This document shows positions 7,399 through 15,233 of a stretch of 19,053 bases of DNA, in pieces (position 1 is the first letter of the stretch; each line of letters begins with the position of its first letter). The stretch is from Lachnospiraceae bacterium UBA1718. Lineage in GTDB: Bacteria > Bacillota > Clostridia > Lachnospirales > Lachnospiraceae. Position numbers and translations under genes: made by a program. The DNA lies in assembly GCA_002317245.1 (NCBI GenBank), contig DCIU01000057.1, positions 1,998 to 21,050 of the forward strand, read 5' to 3'. Under the pieces are notes generated by a model. It had not been told where the DNA came from, searched no databases, and saw nothing but the letters and a program-made list of their open reading frames with translations.

Positions 7399-8883
7399 CT
7401 ACATTCTTGCATAGAGCTTGGTAATGCTTTTAATCTCTGTTGAAAGTTTCTTAGTAAACGCACCTTTCTTCATTCGCCATACCCAGTTACCACCGAGTGT
7501 TGCTGGCTTATTAATTCGAGCCTCTGATCCCAGTGCAAGATAATCCTGCATAGGAATAACACAGAGATTAGAAACCGATCCCATAGCGAGCTTAATAAAT
7601 GCTCTGGAAATTTCAAAATCTGACGAAAACTCAACTATATTAAGATAATCCAAAGCCATCTGTCTGTCAACCTTCTTAAGGGTCTTGAACCAGCCGACAA
7701 TGGTCTCATTATCGTGAGTTCCTGTATATACTACAGAGTTCTTAATATAGTTGTGTGGCAGATAGTCAGAATCTTCTCTAGAATCAAAAGCAAACTGTAA
7801 TACCTTCATTCCAGGGAAGCCAGACTTACGCACAAGCTCAAGCACTGACTCTGTTAAGAATCCAAGGTCTTCAGCAATCATATCAAGCTCTCCCAGCTCT
7901 GCTCTGATTGCATTAAAAAGTCCTATTCCAGGCCCCTTCTTCCACTTACCGAATTCGGCTGTTGGATCGCCATAAGGAATAGCATAATAAGCGTCAAAGG
8001 CTCTGAAGTGATCAATTCTGATCATATCGTAGAGCTCATAGCAGTGAGCTATTCTTGTTATCCACCACTTATAGCCAGTCTCCTTATGATATTTCCAATC
8101 ATATAGTGGGTTACCCCAGAGCTGGCCTGTTGCCGAGAATCCATCTGGCGGACATCCTGCAACTGCAGTAGGATATCCCTTGCTGTCAAACTGGAAGAGT
8201 TCTGGATTAGCCCAGGTATCAGCACTGTCAAAGGCAACATAGATCGGAATATCACCAATAATCTTAACATTCTTGCCATTAGCATAGTTCTTAAGAGCCT
8301 GCCACTGCTTGTCAAACTCGTACTGTAAGAACTTATAAAAATCAATGTCCTTAATGCATAGCTTGGTATATTTTGCTATAGCCTCAGGCTGACGTGTTCT
8401 AATGTCATCATCCCATTCAATATAGCTTATGCCACCAAATGAGTTCTTAACTGCCCTGAATAATGCATAGTCATCCAGCCAGGACTCGTTCTTCTTGCAG
8501 AATTCCTTGTAGTCCTTCTTATTAGATAACTTAGCTCTGTCAAAAGCTTTTCTTAAAAGATCATATCTTTCAAAGTAAAGCTTCTCATAATCTATATAGT
8601 CATCTGATGCACCAAAGTCACATGCATCACATTCCTTCTTAGTAAGCAATCCTTCCTCTATCAGAGTCTGAAGATCAATAAAGTATGGATTACCCGCAAA
8701 GGTAGAAAACGACTGATAAGGTGAATCACCATAGCCAGTTGGGCCGAGAGGCAGAATCTGCCAGTAGGCCTGCCCAGCTGCGCTTAGTGAATCCACGAAA
8801 TTATATGCTTCTTTACCAAAAGTACCTATTCCATATTTGCCTGGTAGTGAGGCAACTGGAAGTAAAATACCACTAGTTCTCAT
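7399..8883 (-). CDS. malQ: 4-alpha-glucanotransferase (amylomaltase)
   Basis: Cytoplasmic GH77 enzyme that disproportionates maltodextrins, transferring alpha-1,4-glucan segments and releasing glucose. The 494-residue length is typical. The N-terminus RTSGILLPVASLPGKYGIG and QILPLGPTGYGDSPYQ (from 42) are family hallmarks. Catalytic residues are visible: nucleophile D291 in RIDHFRAFD, acid/base E338 in MIAEDLG, and transition-state aspartate D391 in YTGTHDNE. GNPLYDW (257-263) and the C-terminal NKPATLGGNWVWR (458-470) are also conserved. The ATG has a GGAAGGA site and follows the permease stop by 20 bp. Its place in the transporter operon points to maltodextrin or starch fragments as the imported substrate. 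Confidence 0.96.
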   Translation of the reverse strand: MRTSGILLPVASLPGKYGIGTFGKEAYNFVDSLSAAGQAYWQILPLGPTGYGDSPYQSFSTFAGNPYFIDLQTLIEEGLLTKKECDACDFGASDDYIDYEKLYFERYDLLRKAFDRAKLSNKKDYKEFCKKNESWLDDYALFRAVKNSFGGISYIEWDDDIRTRQPEAIAKYTKLCIKDIDFYKFLQYEFDKQWQALKNYANGKNVKIIGDIPIYVAFDSADTWANPELFQFDSKGYPTAVAGCPPDGFSATGQLWGNPLYDWKYHKETGYKWWITRIAHCYELYDMIRIDHFRAFDAYYAIPYGDPTAEFGKWKKGPGIGLFNAIRAELGELDMIAEDLGFLTESVLELVRKSGFPGMKVLQFAFDSREDSDYLPHNYIKNSVVYTGTHDNETIVGWFKTLKKVDRQMALDYLNIVEFSSDFEISRAFIKLAMGSVSNLCVIPMQDYLALGSEARINKPATLGGNWVWRMKKGAFTKKLSTEIKSITKLYARM

Positions 8884-8903
8884 AAAAACATCCTTCCGCC
8901 TGC

Positions 8904-9749
8904 TTAGCCCTTAACAGCTCCTGCAAGCACTCCGTTAATAATATACTTCTGAAGAGAAATATAGATGATAATAATAGGTAATACTGTCATCATGATACAT
9001 GCCATCATTGGTCCCATTGCTACATGTCCATAGCTTCCCTTGAAGTACTGAATAAGAATAGGAATTGTTGTATATTTCTTCCTATCAAGTACAAGGTATG
9101 GCAGAAGGTAGTCATTCCACAGCCACATTGTCTCTAAGATACATACAGAGATAAGTGTTGGCTTGAGAATTGGAAGAATAATCATGAAGAATATCTGAAG
9201 TGGATTACATCCATCAATCATTGCTGCTTCTTCAATCTCAAGCGGTATAGACTTCATGAATCCTGTAAACATGAATACCGCAAGTCCTGCACCAAAACCA
9301 AGATAAATAATACAAATATTATAAGGAGTATCAAGATTTAATCTGTCTGCAGTAGAAGCAAGTGTAAACATAAGCATCTGGAATGGAACTACCATAGAGA
9401 ATACAAAGAGTCCATAGCAGATCTTAGAAAGAAGGCTGTTTACTCTTGTTACATACCAGGCACACATTGAAGTACATAATAAAATAAGTACAACTGATGT
9501 AACTGTAATAATTATGCTGTAGCCAAATGCCTGAGCAAATCCCTGTGATGTAAGGGCCTCAACATAATTAGCCAATCCCGCAAAGCTTTCGCCTGAAGGA
9601 AGTGTAAATACTGTGTTAGTACTGATGTATTTCTCAAGCTTAAGAGAATTAGTCAGTATCATAAAAATTGGGTACATCCAGCCCACTGCAAGGATGCACA
9701 GAAATACAAATAAAACAGTCTTTGCGATTTTGTTACCATTATTTTCCAT
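8904..9749 (-). CDS. Sugar ABC transporter permease, MalG type (CUT1)
   Basis: Inner-membrane permease of a CUT1 carbohydrate importer, 281 residues with about six membrane segments (the first at about 11-32). The EAA loop that contacts the ATPase is seen at about 173-192 (EEAAMIDGCNPLQIFFMIIL), followed by LP. ETMWLWNDYLLP (206-217) and the C-terminal GVLAGAVKG are typical of MalG-like proteins. The GGGAGG ribosome binding site lies inside the end of the preceding permease gene, and the two genes overlap by one base (TAATG), so the two half-channels are probably made in equal amounts. Substrate is inferred from malQ next door. Confidence 0.92.
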   Translation of the reverse strand: MENNGNKIAKTVLFVFLCILAVGWMYPIFMILTNSLKLEKYISTNTVFTLPSGESFAGLANYVEALTSQGFAQAFGYSIIITVTSVVLILLCTSMCAWYVTRVNSLLSKICYGLFVFSMVVPFQMLMFTLASTADRLNLDTPYNICIIYLGFGAGLAVFMFTGFMKSIPLEIEEAAMIDGCNPLQIFFMIILPILKPTLISVCILETMWLWNDYLLPYLVLDRKKYTTIPILIQYFKGSYGHVAMGPMMACIMMTVLPIIIIYISLQKYIINGVLAGAVKG

Positions 9750-10600
9750 TATTGCTGTACCTCCCTTGACTTAGTGAATTTAAGCTGAACAAGTGAAATA
9801 AGAATTACCATGATACAGAACACAACAGCCTTAGCCTGTCCATATCCCTTCCACTGAGCACCCGAACGGCTGTAGAAAGTATTATAGATATTAAGGGCCA
9901 TCATTTCAGAAGCATGTGCTGGCTCACCGCCTGTTAATGCTAAGTTCTGATCGAACAGCTTGAATCCGTTAGTAATTGTTAAGAAGGAACAGATTGTAAT
10001 AGAAGGCATTACATTAGGTATCTTAATCTTAAATAAGATCTGTCTGTCTGTAGCACCATCGATTTTAGCAGCCTCAAGATAATCCTCTGGGATTGACTGG
10101 AGACCTGCGATATAAATAATCATCATATATCCAATCTGCTGCCAGCACATCAGAATTACGAGTCCGATAAAACCATACTTGGCATCAAGTGCAAGTAATG
10201 GCTGTTCAAGCAGAGATAATACACAGTTAAGTAATATCTGCCAGATATATCCAAGAACAATACCGCCAATCAGGTTAGGCATAAAGAATACAGTTCTAAA
10301 TGCATTAGAGCCCTTAATCTTGCTTGTAAGCGCAAGGGCAATTGCAAATGCCAGTACATTAATAAGTACTGTAGATATAATCATGAACAGTGTCGTGAAC
10401 TCGAAGGACTGCCAGAATGACGAATCAGTTAATGCATATGCATAGTTCTTAAGTCCGATAAAATGTGCTTTCTTAATAGTTGTAAATTTACAAAACGAGA
10501 GATATACACCCTGAACGAATGGATATACAAATCCCACGCAGAAAGCTGCAAGTGTTGGCAATACGAATATTGGCCAGTACTTCTTAATGGCGTTTTCCAT
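9749..10600 (-). CDS. Sugar ABC transporter permease, MalF/MsmF type (CUT1)
   Basis: Second permease of the importer, 283 residues. The ATG at 10598-10600 is chosen because AAGGAG sits about 8 bases upstream and the protein then starts MENAIKKYWPIFVLPTLAAF, a normal CUT1 N-terminus. The frame stays open 32 codons further upstream, but that stretch runs into the hairpin at 10656-10680 and has no ribosome binding site. About six membrane segments are seen, with the EAA loop at about 176-195 (EAAKIDGATDRQILFKIKIP). It lacks the long extra periplasmic loop of E. coli MalF, as is usual for Gram-positive CUT1 permeases. The motif GFKLFDQNLALTGG (212-225) is typical of the family. Confidence 0.92.
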   Translation of the reverse strand: MENAIKKYWPIFVLPTLAAFCVGFVYPFVQGVYLSFCKFTTIKKAHFIGLKNYAYALTDSSFWQSFEFTTLFMIISTVLINVLAFAIALALTSKIKGSNAFRTVFFMPNLIGGIVLGYIWQILLNCVLSLLEQPLLALDAKYGFIGLVILMCWQQIGYMMIIYIAGLQSIPEDYLEAAKIDGATDRQILFKIKIPNVMPSITICSFLTITNGFKLFDQNLALTGGEPAHASEMMALNIYNTFYSRSGAQWKGYGQAKAVVFCIMVILISLVQLKFTKSREVQQ

Positions 10601-10644
10601 AGCGCTACTCCTTTTCAATACAATTTGGCAATGATTATAGTTTC

Positions 10645-10680
10645 TAAAAAAATATGAAGGGCGTTGGCAAAACGCCCTCC
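10645..10680 (-). terminator. Terminator-like hairpin inside the operon, between binding protein and permeases
   Basis: On the minus strand, arms 10671-10680 and 10656-10665 form a 10-bp GC-rich stem with one G-T wobble around a 5-base loop. ATATTTTTTTAG follows. It lies about 54 bases after the binding-protein stop and about 45 bases before the permease ATG. As no promoter is obvious between it and the permeases, it probably terminates part of the transcription or protects the upstream transcript end, giving more binding protein than permease. Confidence 0.7.
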
Positions 10681-10733
10681 ATATATATTTTATCATTATT
10701 CTTTGGGAGTGTAATGATTTTTTATTATTCAGA

Positions 10734-12095
10734 TTACTTTAATGCGTACTCTGCAGCCCATTCATCAACGAATGCGCTAACTACTGCATCCCATTCACCT
10801 GTGCCTGCAGCATATGCTGTAAGAGCTGAACCAACACCGTTCTTCCACTCTTCTGAAGGCATTGTTGTGAAGTTCCAAGATACTGGTGTCTTACCTGCTG
10901 CTGTGTAAGCTCTGTCGTTAAGTACGAAGAGGTTAGTTGTATCTGCAGCGTTCTTGAAAGGAATTACACCGATTGTATCAGAGAGCATCTGTGTTCCTTC
11001 TGCTGATGTAACCATCCATGTAAGGAAGTCGATTGTTGCCTGGATATCCTCCTCAGAAGCCTCTGAGTTAACACACCAGTAGTTCTCTGTACCTGTACAA
11101 AGACCCTGATTAGCCTCGTCACCAGCACCTACGTAGATAGGAATCATAGCGAGCTCATCATCTGTCATACCCTTGTTGATAAGGTTAGCGTACTCCCAAG
11201 AACCATTCTGGAAGAATACTGACTTGCCCTCTGCGAACTCGTTCTCAGCGTCATCACCTGTCTTGCTTGCAAGATCCTTAGGTGAGCATGTAGCGTTGTT
11301 GATGTAAAGGTCCCAAATGTTCTTGTAGTTATCAAGGTAAGAACCTGTGATCTCTGTCTTAGAGTCTACACCATCTGCCTTGTACTCGAAGTAAAGTGGA
11401 AGGTTAGCAAGGTGTGTCTTGAATCTCCAGTCTGAAGAACCGTCCATACCTGCTGATGTAAATGCTGAGAAACCAAGCTCTGCGCTTCTAGCTGTGATGT
11501 CCTCTGCAACCTTCTTAAGGTCTTCGAAAGACTTAATATCATCTGTTGTGTATCCAGCCTCGCCAAGAAGCTTTGTGTTAGTAATAAGACCGTAAGACTC
11601 GATTACGTATGCAATACCTGCAACTGCGTCGCCATCCTTAAGTGCGAATGAATCACTTGTAAGCTCATTGTAAAGTGATGATCCGTTAAGGTCGTAGCAG
11701 TAATCTGCCCAGTTAGCAAGACCTACAGGACCGTTAACCTGGAATAATGTTGGAGCCTCATCCTTAACGATTTCAGCTGAAAGTGTCTCTTCGTATGTAC
11801 CAGATGCTGCAGTAACTACTGTTACAGGAACACCTGTCTGATCTGTGTAAGACTTAGCAATTGCCTGCCAAGCTTCGTCTGCTTCTGGCTTGAAGTTAAG
11901 GTAGTAAACCTGGCCCTCTCCAGATGCTGCTGGAGCTTCAACCTCTTCTGCCTCGTCTGCTACTTCTGCCTCATCTGCAGCTTCCTCTGTAGCTGCTGGA
12001 GCTGCTGCTGTGTCTGTAGAAGCTGCGCCTCCACATGCTGTTAATCCAAGTACCATTGTAGATGCAAGGATCATTGCAAGAATTCTCTTCTTCAT
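10734..12095 (-). CDS. Extracellular sugar-binding lipoprotein of the ABC transporter (MalE-like)
   Basis: Captures sugar outside the cell and delivers it to the two permeases. The ATG at 12093-12095 is chosen because AAAGGAAA lies about 8 bases upstream; the frame opens 7 codons earlier with no ribosome site. The protein (453 residues) has a lipoprotein signal: KKR, a hydrophobic core, then the lipobox LTAC with C21 as the predicted lipid-modified residue. A low-complexity Ala/Glu/Asp/Ser linker spans about 24-62. A family 1 solute-binding domain follows, with YSLITNTKLLGEAGY-like and SVFFQNGSWEYANLI features typical of CUT1 binding proteins. Codon use looks more restricted than in neighbours (repeated GCT, GTT, AAG, AAC), which fits high expression. 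Specificity for maltodextrin is inferred from malQ. Confidence 0.9.
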   Translation of the reverse strand: MKKRILAMILASTMVLGLTACGGAASTDTAAAPAATEEAADEAEVADEAEEVEAPAASGEGQVYYLNFKPEADEAWQAIAKSYTDQTGVPVTVVTAASGTYEETLSAEIVKDEAPTLFQVNGPVGLANWADYCYDLNGSSLYNELTSDSFALKDGDAVAGIAYVIESYGLITNTKLLGEAGYTTDDIKSFEDLKKVAEDITARSAELGFSAFTSAGMDGSSDWRFKTHLANLPLYFEYKADGVDSKTEITGSYLDNYKNIWDLYINNATCSPKDLASKTGDDAENEFAEGKSVFFQNGSWEYANLINKGMTDDELAMIPIYVGAGDEANQGLCTGTENYWCVNSEASEEDIQATIDFLTWMVTSAEGTQMLSDTIGVIPFKNAADTTNLFVLNDRAYTAAGKTPVSWNFTTMPSEEWKNGVGSALTAYAAGTGEWDAVVSAFVDEWAAEYALK

Positions 12096-12156
12096 AATAA
12101 ATTTCCTTTCTAGCACGTATGCTATATAAAATTTTGTTCTTCCCTTTTACCACGCA

Positions 12157-12232
12157 TTGGAAACGGAAACGTTGTCGGAAACGGTATCGGCATCGGTATC
12201 GTTGTCGGTATCGTTGTCGGTACCGTTTCCAA
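12157..12232 (-). promoter_or_regulatory. Hexamer array: probable overlapping LacI-family operators in the leader
   Basis: Twelve hexamers run without gaps from 12159 to 12230. On the plus strand they are GGAAAC, GGAAAC, GTTGTC, GGAAAC, GGTATC, GGCATC, GGTATC, GTTGTC, GGTATC, GTTGTC, GGTACC, GTTTCC. Every unit starts with G and ends with C, so CG recurs every 6 bp. LacI-family operators are dyads around a central CG. Here the dyad-like pairs (GGNANC followed by GTTNNC) are centred at 12170/71, 12200/01, 12212/13 and 12224/25. The ends form a 10-bp inverted repeat (12157-12166 with 12223-12232). The array starts about 8 bases downstream of the predicted transcription start, a good position for roadblock repression. 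The binder is probably the operon's own LacI-type regulator, but CcpA or a leader RNA structure are alternatives. Confidence 0.65.
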
Positions 12233-12244
12233 TAGCTTGATATG

Positions 12245-12273
12245 ACTATATATCCAATCCTGTCTTTTTACAA
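12245..12273 (-). promoter_or_regulatory. Sigma-A-type promoter of the sugar transport operon
   Basis: On the minus strand TTGTAA (12268-12273) and TATAGT (12245-12250) are separated by 17 bases. Transcription would start near 12238, giving a leader of about 143 bases that contains the hexamer array. A second AT-rich stretch nearer the gene (TATATA at about 12125) has no -35 partner. Confidence 0.55.
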
Positions 12274-12367
12274 GCCTTTTTGTGCAAAAAGTATAACTTT
12301 GTCTATTTGCAACAATTTCATATGTTAGTTTTTGTACATTTTAACCATAAAAAATATATTATGGCAC

Positions 12368-12397
12368 AAAAAGAGTCCCTACATCCTGTAGGGACTC
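12368..12397 (-). terminator. Intrinsic terminator after the chemotaxis receptor gene
   Basis: A perfect 10-bp stem (12373-12382 with 12388-12397) with a 5-base loop is followed on the minus strand by TTTTTGTG. It starts about 20 bases past the receptor stop. It separates receptor transcription from the sugar operon promoter, which lies about 95 bases further on. Confidence 0.9.
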
Positions 12398-12418
12398 CAT
12401 AATGATTATTTCAATTTC

Positions 12419-14476
12419 TTATAATTTGAAGCTCGAAGTGATCTTCTGTAAATCAACAGATATCTCACTCTGCTTAGTAATAAGCCCAAATACCTGATCA
12501 GCCACTCCGCTGGCACTATCCATAGAATTGGCAGCCTCTTCTGATCTGTCAGTTGTAGACATTGTTGAATCTGTAATTGATTCTATGTTTGTTGCAACAT
12601 TATTAACAGATTCGCCAATTGACAGGGTCATCGTATTAATAACCTCATTAATATCACTAATTCTCTCTGCTAATACATCATATTCTTTAGCAGTAGATAC
12701 AAAGTTATCATAATCTGGCTTAACAGTATCATTAACGAACTTCAGTAGTCCTTCTGAGCATATCTTAATATCATCGAAGGCCTGATCAATACTTCCTACA
12801 ATGCTCTGGATTTCTTCAACTGCCTGTGTAGTCTGCTCAGCAAGGCTAGATACTTCGCTGGCAACAACAGCAAAGCCTCTTCCAGCTTCGCCTGCTCTAG
12901 CAGCCTCAATACTTGCATTAAGAGATAAGAGCTTAGTCTGTTCAGCTATCATATCGATAGTATTAGTAAGGTTGCCAATCTCCTTGATTACATCAGCATT
13001 CTTAATAGCAATCTGAAGACTCTTCTCTCTTTCATCCGCAATCTTTCCTGCCTCAGTAGAAGAACGGATAGCATTCTCTGAAATTAGAGTTGCATTAGCC
13101 TTAAGTTCTTCTGAAATAGCCAGACATTCCTCTGTTTTCTCAGCTAACTTTGACAAAGAGCCTGTAACACTCGTAGTAGAATTATTAACATCTCCTGCTG
13201 CTTCTGCAACACTTAGCATGTTAATCTTTACATCATCTATAGAGCATGCAACGTTTCCGAATGTTGTCTCCATACCCGACATTGATTCTGTCAGTTCATC
13301 AGAATATATCTTAATCTCGTCGGATTTAGCAGTAATAACCTCAAGCATACCCTTAGTAGCCATATACATCTGATTAAGGGCATCTGCAATCTGTCCGAGC
13401 TCATCCTTTCTCTTAAGTTTGAGTTCCTTGACAGTATAGTCGCCTTCAGCCAGAGACTTAGCGAGGTTCTGAACCTTTTTAGCATCCTTACCGATTAATG
13501 ATGCAATTACTGCTACTGCAATAATCGATAAGACTATTCCAATAATAGTTATGGCCGCGAGAATATATAACATATTCTTCATAGGAGCATTAATCTGAGA
13601 TAAAGGTACGCATACCGCGATAATCCAATCAGTATTCTCAATTTTGCTATAGAATACTTCGCTCTCTACACCATCGATAGTATCTTCGTATCTGCCTTCA
13701 TCTCCAGTCATCCTGCTGATCAACTGTGAGTCAGCCGTATCTCCCAGAGCATAGCCCAAGGCCTCTCCAGCAATTACAGTTCCATCAGTTCCAACCAGGA
13801 ATGAATAACCGCTATCGCCAATAGTAATTGCATTGATGTAATCCGCAATATAAGATACATCAAGTTCTGCTACTGCGCATCCTGAAGGCGCATAGTTAAT
13901 TCCTCTTATCTGAGTTACAGCCTTAATGGTGTAAATTCCCTCATCATTCTTCTCAAGGGGAAGCATAAAGGTGTCAGTACTCTCAAAAGACTCCTGATAC
14001 CAGTCCAGATCTCTGTAGTCTTCCTGATACTTACCCAATACCGCTGTGTCACCATCTCTCCAGGCATATGTGGCCCCCATGTCTCCCTTGTCATAGAGCA
14101 GTCCTGCCTTCATAATCTTATCTGTCTGGCGAACAATGCTGGCTTCAAGAGCAGTTGCCGCATTAATCTTGGAAAGATATGTTCCAGTATTGGCCAATGA
14201 AGATGATGTGGATGTAAGCAGCTGGATTGTACTCTTAATTGTCTCTGTACTTCCTGTAAGCTCAGAAGCAACATTATCCTCGATCTGAGAAGTTACAATG
14301 TCATTACTATAATAGTATGACACCAGCATAAGCATAACCATGGCAAGAGTAACAATTGGCAGGACGCTAAGCAAAATACCTGTACCAATTCGCTTACTTC
14401 TCTCTGTTCTCTTAACCTTCTTTTCAGCTTTTCTCTCTGTTTTGGTCTTTTTATTCTGTTTTTTTTCTTTATTCAT
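12419..14476 (-). CDS. Methyl-accepting chemotaxis protein with dCache-type sensor
   Basis: Transmembrane chemoreceptor signalling through CheW/CheA to the flagellar motor. The 685-residue protein has a Lys/Arg-rich cytoplasmic start (1-30) and a first membrane segment (about 31-53). An extracellular dCache-like sensor spans about 54-300, with LDWYQESFES and DSGYSFLVGTDGTVIAG typical of that fold. The second membrane segment (about 302-327), a HAMP domain (about 328-380) and a long helical signalling domain follow. The conserved hairpin tip is IAEQTKLLSLNASIEAARAG at 510-529, followed by EAGRGFAVVASEVSSLAEQT. No CheR-binding NWETF-like pentapeptide is seen at the C-terminus. The ATG has only a weak GGTGA site. 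The ligand is unknown; proximity to the sugar operon is suggestive but it has separate terminators. Confidence 0.95.
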   Translation of the reverse strand: MNKEKKQNKKTKTERKAEKKVKRTERSKRIGTGILLSVLPIVTLAMVMLMLVSYYYSNDIVTSQIEDNVASELTGSTETIKSTIQLLTSTSSSLANTGTYLSKINAATALEASIVRQTDKIMKAGLLYDKGDMGATYAWRDGDTAVLGKYQEDYRDLDWYQESFESTDTFMLPLEKNDEGIYTIKAVTQIRGINYAPSGCAVAELDVSYIADYINAITIGDSGYSFLVGTDGTVIAGEALGYALGDTADSQLISRMTGDEGRYEDTIDGVESEVFYSKIENTDWIIAVCVPLSQINAPMKNMLYILAAITIIGIVLSIIAVAVIASLIGKDAKKVQNLAKSLAEGDYTVKELKLKRKDELGQIADALNQMYMATKGMLEVITAKSDEIKIYSDELTESMSGMETTFGNVACSIDDVKINMLSVAEAAGDVNNSTTSVTGSLSKLAEKTEECLAISEELKANATLISENAIRSSTEAGKIADEREKSLQIAIKNADVIKEIGNLTNTIDMIAEQTKLLSLNASIEAARAGEAGRGFAVVASEVSSLAEQTTQAVEEIQSIVGSIDQAFDDIKICSEGLLKFVNDTVKPDYDNFVSTAKEYDVLAERISDINEVINTMTLSIGESVNNVATNIESITDSTMSTTDRSEEAANSMDSASGVADQVFGLITKQSEISVDLQKITSSFKL

Positions 14477-14551
14477 TTGTCACCCGAAATACTATTTTGC
14501 TAACAATTACTCCAAAAATAATATTCCGTTTCAATGCGTTCAGTTTAATAC

Positions 14552-14569
14552 TAAACAATAGCTTGTTTA
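14552..14569. repeat. Short inverted repeat upstream of the chemotaxis receptor
   Basis: TAAACAA (14552-14558) and TTGTTTA (14563-14569) form a perfect 7-bp inverted repeat with a 4-base spacer. It lies about 80 bases upstream of the receptor ATG in a promoter-type region, so it could be an operator; a 7-bp AT-rich dyad can also arise by chance. I could not fix a promoter here. Confidence 0.35.
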
Positions 14570-14577
14570 AATACTTG

Positions 14578-14615
14578 TACTATTCTAGCAAAAAATAATA
14601 CTATTCTAGCAAAAA
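14578..14615. repeat. 17-bp direct repeat with 21-bp period
   Basis: TACTATTCTAGCAAAAA occurs exactly twice, at 14578-14594 and 14599-14615. The period of 21 bp is about two DNA turns, so both copies face the same side of the helix. The second copy runs into the first arm of the terminator at 14608-14642. It may be a tandem protein-binding site for the receptor promoter or a local duplication of the terminator's flank. Confidence 0.6.
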
Positions 14616-14642
14616 GAGACAGCCGGGCTGTCTCTTTTTGCT
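14608..14642 (-). terminator. Strong, symmetrical intrinsic terminator
   Basis: A perfect 15-bp stem (14608-14622 with 14628-14642) surrounds the 5-base loop CCGGG. Each arm includes five A or T bases, so the hairpin has a T-run on either strand and could act in both directions. It lies 13 bases past the stop of the zinc-ribbon protein gene, whose transcription it should end. Confidence 0.9.
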
Positions 14643-14655
14643 ACATCGGAACTCA

Positions 14656-15219
14656 TTAGTTCTCATTATTCTTCTTATATATGTATCTTGCCTTATTTTC
14701 ACCAGCATCCGCATTACCAACAAGGCGTGCAGTCTTAGGTACATCCAGTCTCTCTGACTTGGAATGAACAGAGGATTTAACAAGGTTGCCTGTTCTAACA
14801 TTGTAGTTGCCGAAATTGGTCTTATATACTCCCTTGCACTTCTCACAGACAGTACCACTGACTATCTTAATACCACACATCTTGCAGCTAAGATAATCCT
14901 TTGATGGTGACTTAATCTCAAGAAAGCCATCATCAAGATAGGCTGTAATATCTTCATATGGTACTCCTGTAATGTCTGCCAGCTCATGGGCTGTTAGTCC
15001 CGGATACTCCTCCAGAGCCCTCTTAATCTTAGCTTTACCCGTCTCTGTCTCATTACCGCAGTTTTTACACTTAAGTATACCAACACCAACAGGCAACATA
15101 CGTCCACCGCATATCTCGCATTTAGTCAGGCGTTCCATATTAACAACCTGATCCGTTGCCTTGGCTCTGTCTTTTGCTTCCTGTATTCTATTCTCCAGTG
15201 TTTTCCACGGATCTCTCAA
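14656..15219 (-). CDS. Double zinc-ribbon protein with helix-turn-helix-like core, function unknown
   Basis: A 187-residue protein I cannot name. It has two CxxC...CxxC zinc ribbons: C34/C37 with C51/C54 (CEICGG and CKNCG) and C112/C115 with C125/C128 (CKMCG and CEKCK). Between them, 61-103 (KRALEEYPGLTAHELADITG, then VPYEDITAYLDDGFLEI) looks like a small winged helix. It resembles the segment in clostridial flagellar-operon proteins of the YvyF type, although the ribbon arrangement differs. The C-terminus is basic. The start is TTG at 15217-15219, chosen for the GAGGGA site 6 bases upstream; the first ATG is at residue 28 with a poor site. It lies 14 bp after the 15234-15695 gene, so the two are probably one operon. 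A role in DNA or RNA binding is plausible but unproven. Confidence 0.7.
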   Translation of the reverse strand: MRDPWKTLENRIQEAKDRAKATDQVVNMERLTKCEICGGRMLPVGVGILKCKNCGNETETGKAKIKRALEEYPGLTAHELADITGVPYEDITAYLDDGFLEIKSPSKDYLSCKMCGIKIVSGTVCEKCKGVYKTNFGNYNVRTGNLVKSSVHSKSERLDVPKTARLVGNADAGENKARYIYKKNNEN

Positions 15220-15233
15220 ATACTATCCCTCAC

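Noticed and set aside
10601..10696. N-terminal extension of the MalF-type permease to 10696
   Set aside because: No ribosome site at that start, the extension overlaps the hairpin and its tail, and the ATG at 10600 has AAGGAG and a normal N-terminus.
10654..10908. Plus-strand frames opposite the binding-protein, permease and receptor genes
   Set aside because: They lie antisense to strongly supported genes, have no ribosome sites and read as Ser/Leu-rich shadow translations.
12159..12230. Hexamer tract read as a CRISPR array or a simple microsatellite
   Set aside because: Units are only 6 bp with no spacers, and the units differ from one another while holding G and C at fixed places and dyad-like pairs, which fits operators better than slippage.
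14477..14607. Sigma-28 flagellar promoter for the chemoreceptor
   Set aside because: No TAAA followed at about 15 bases by a GCCGATAA-like box was found; a TTGAAA with a poor -10 partner is too weak to call.
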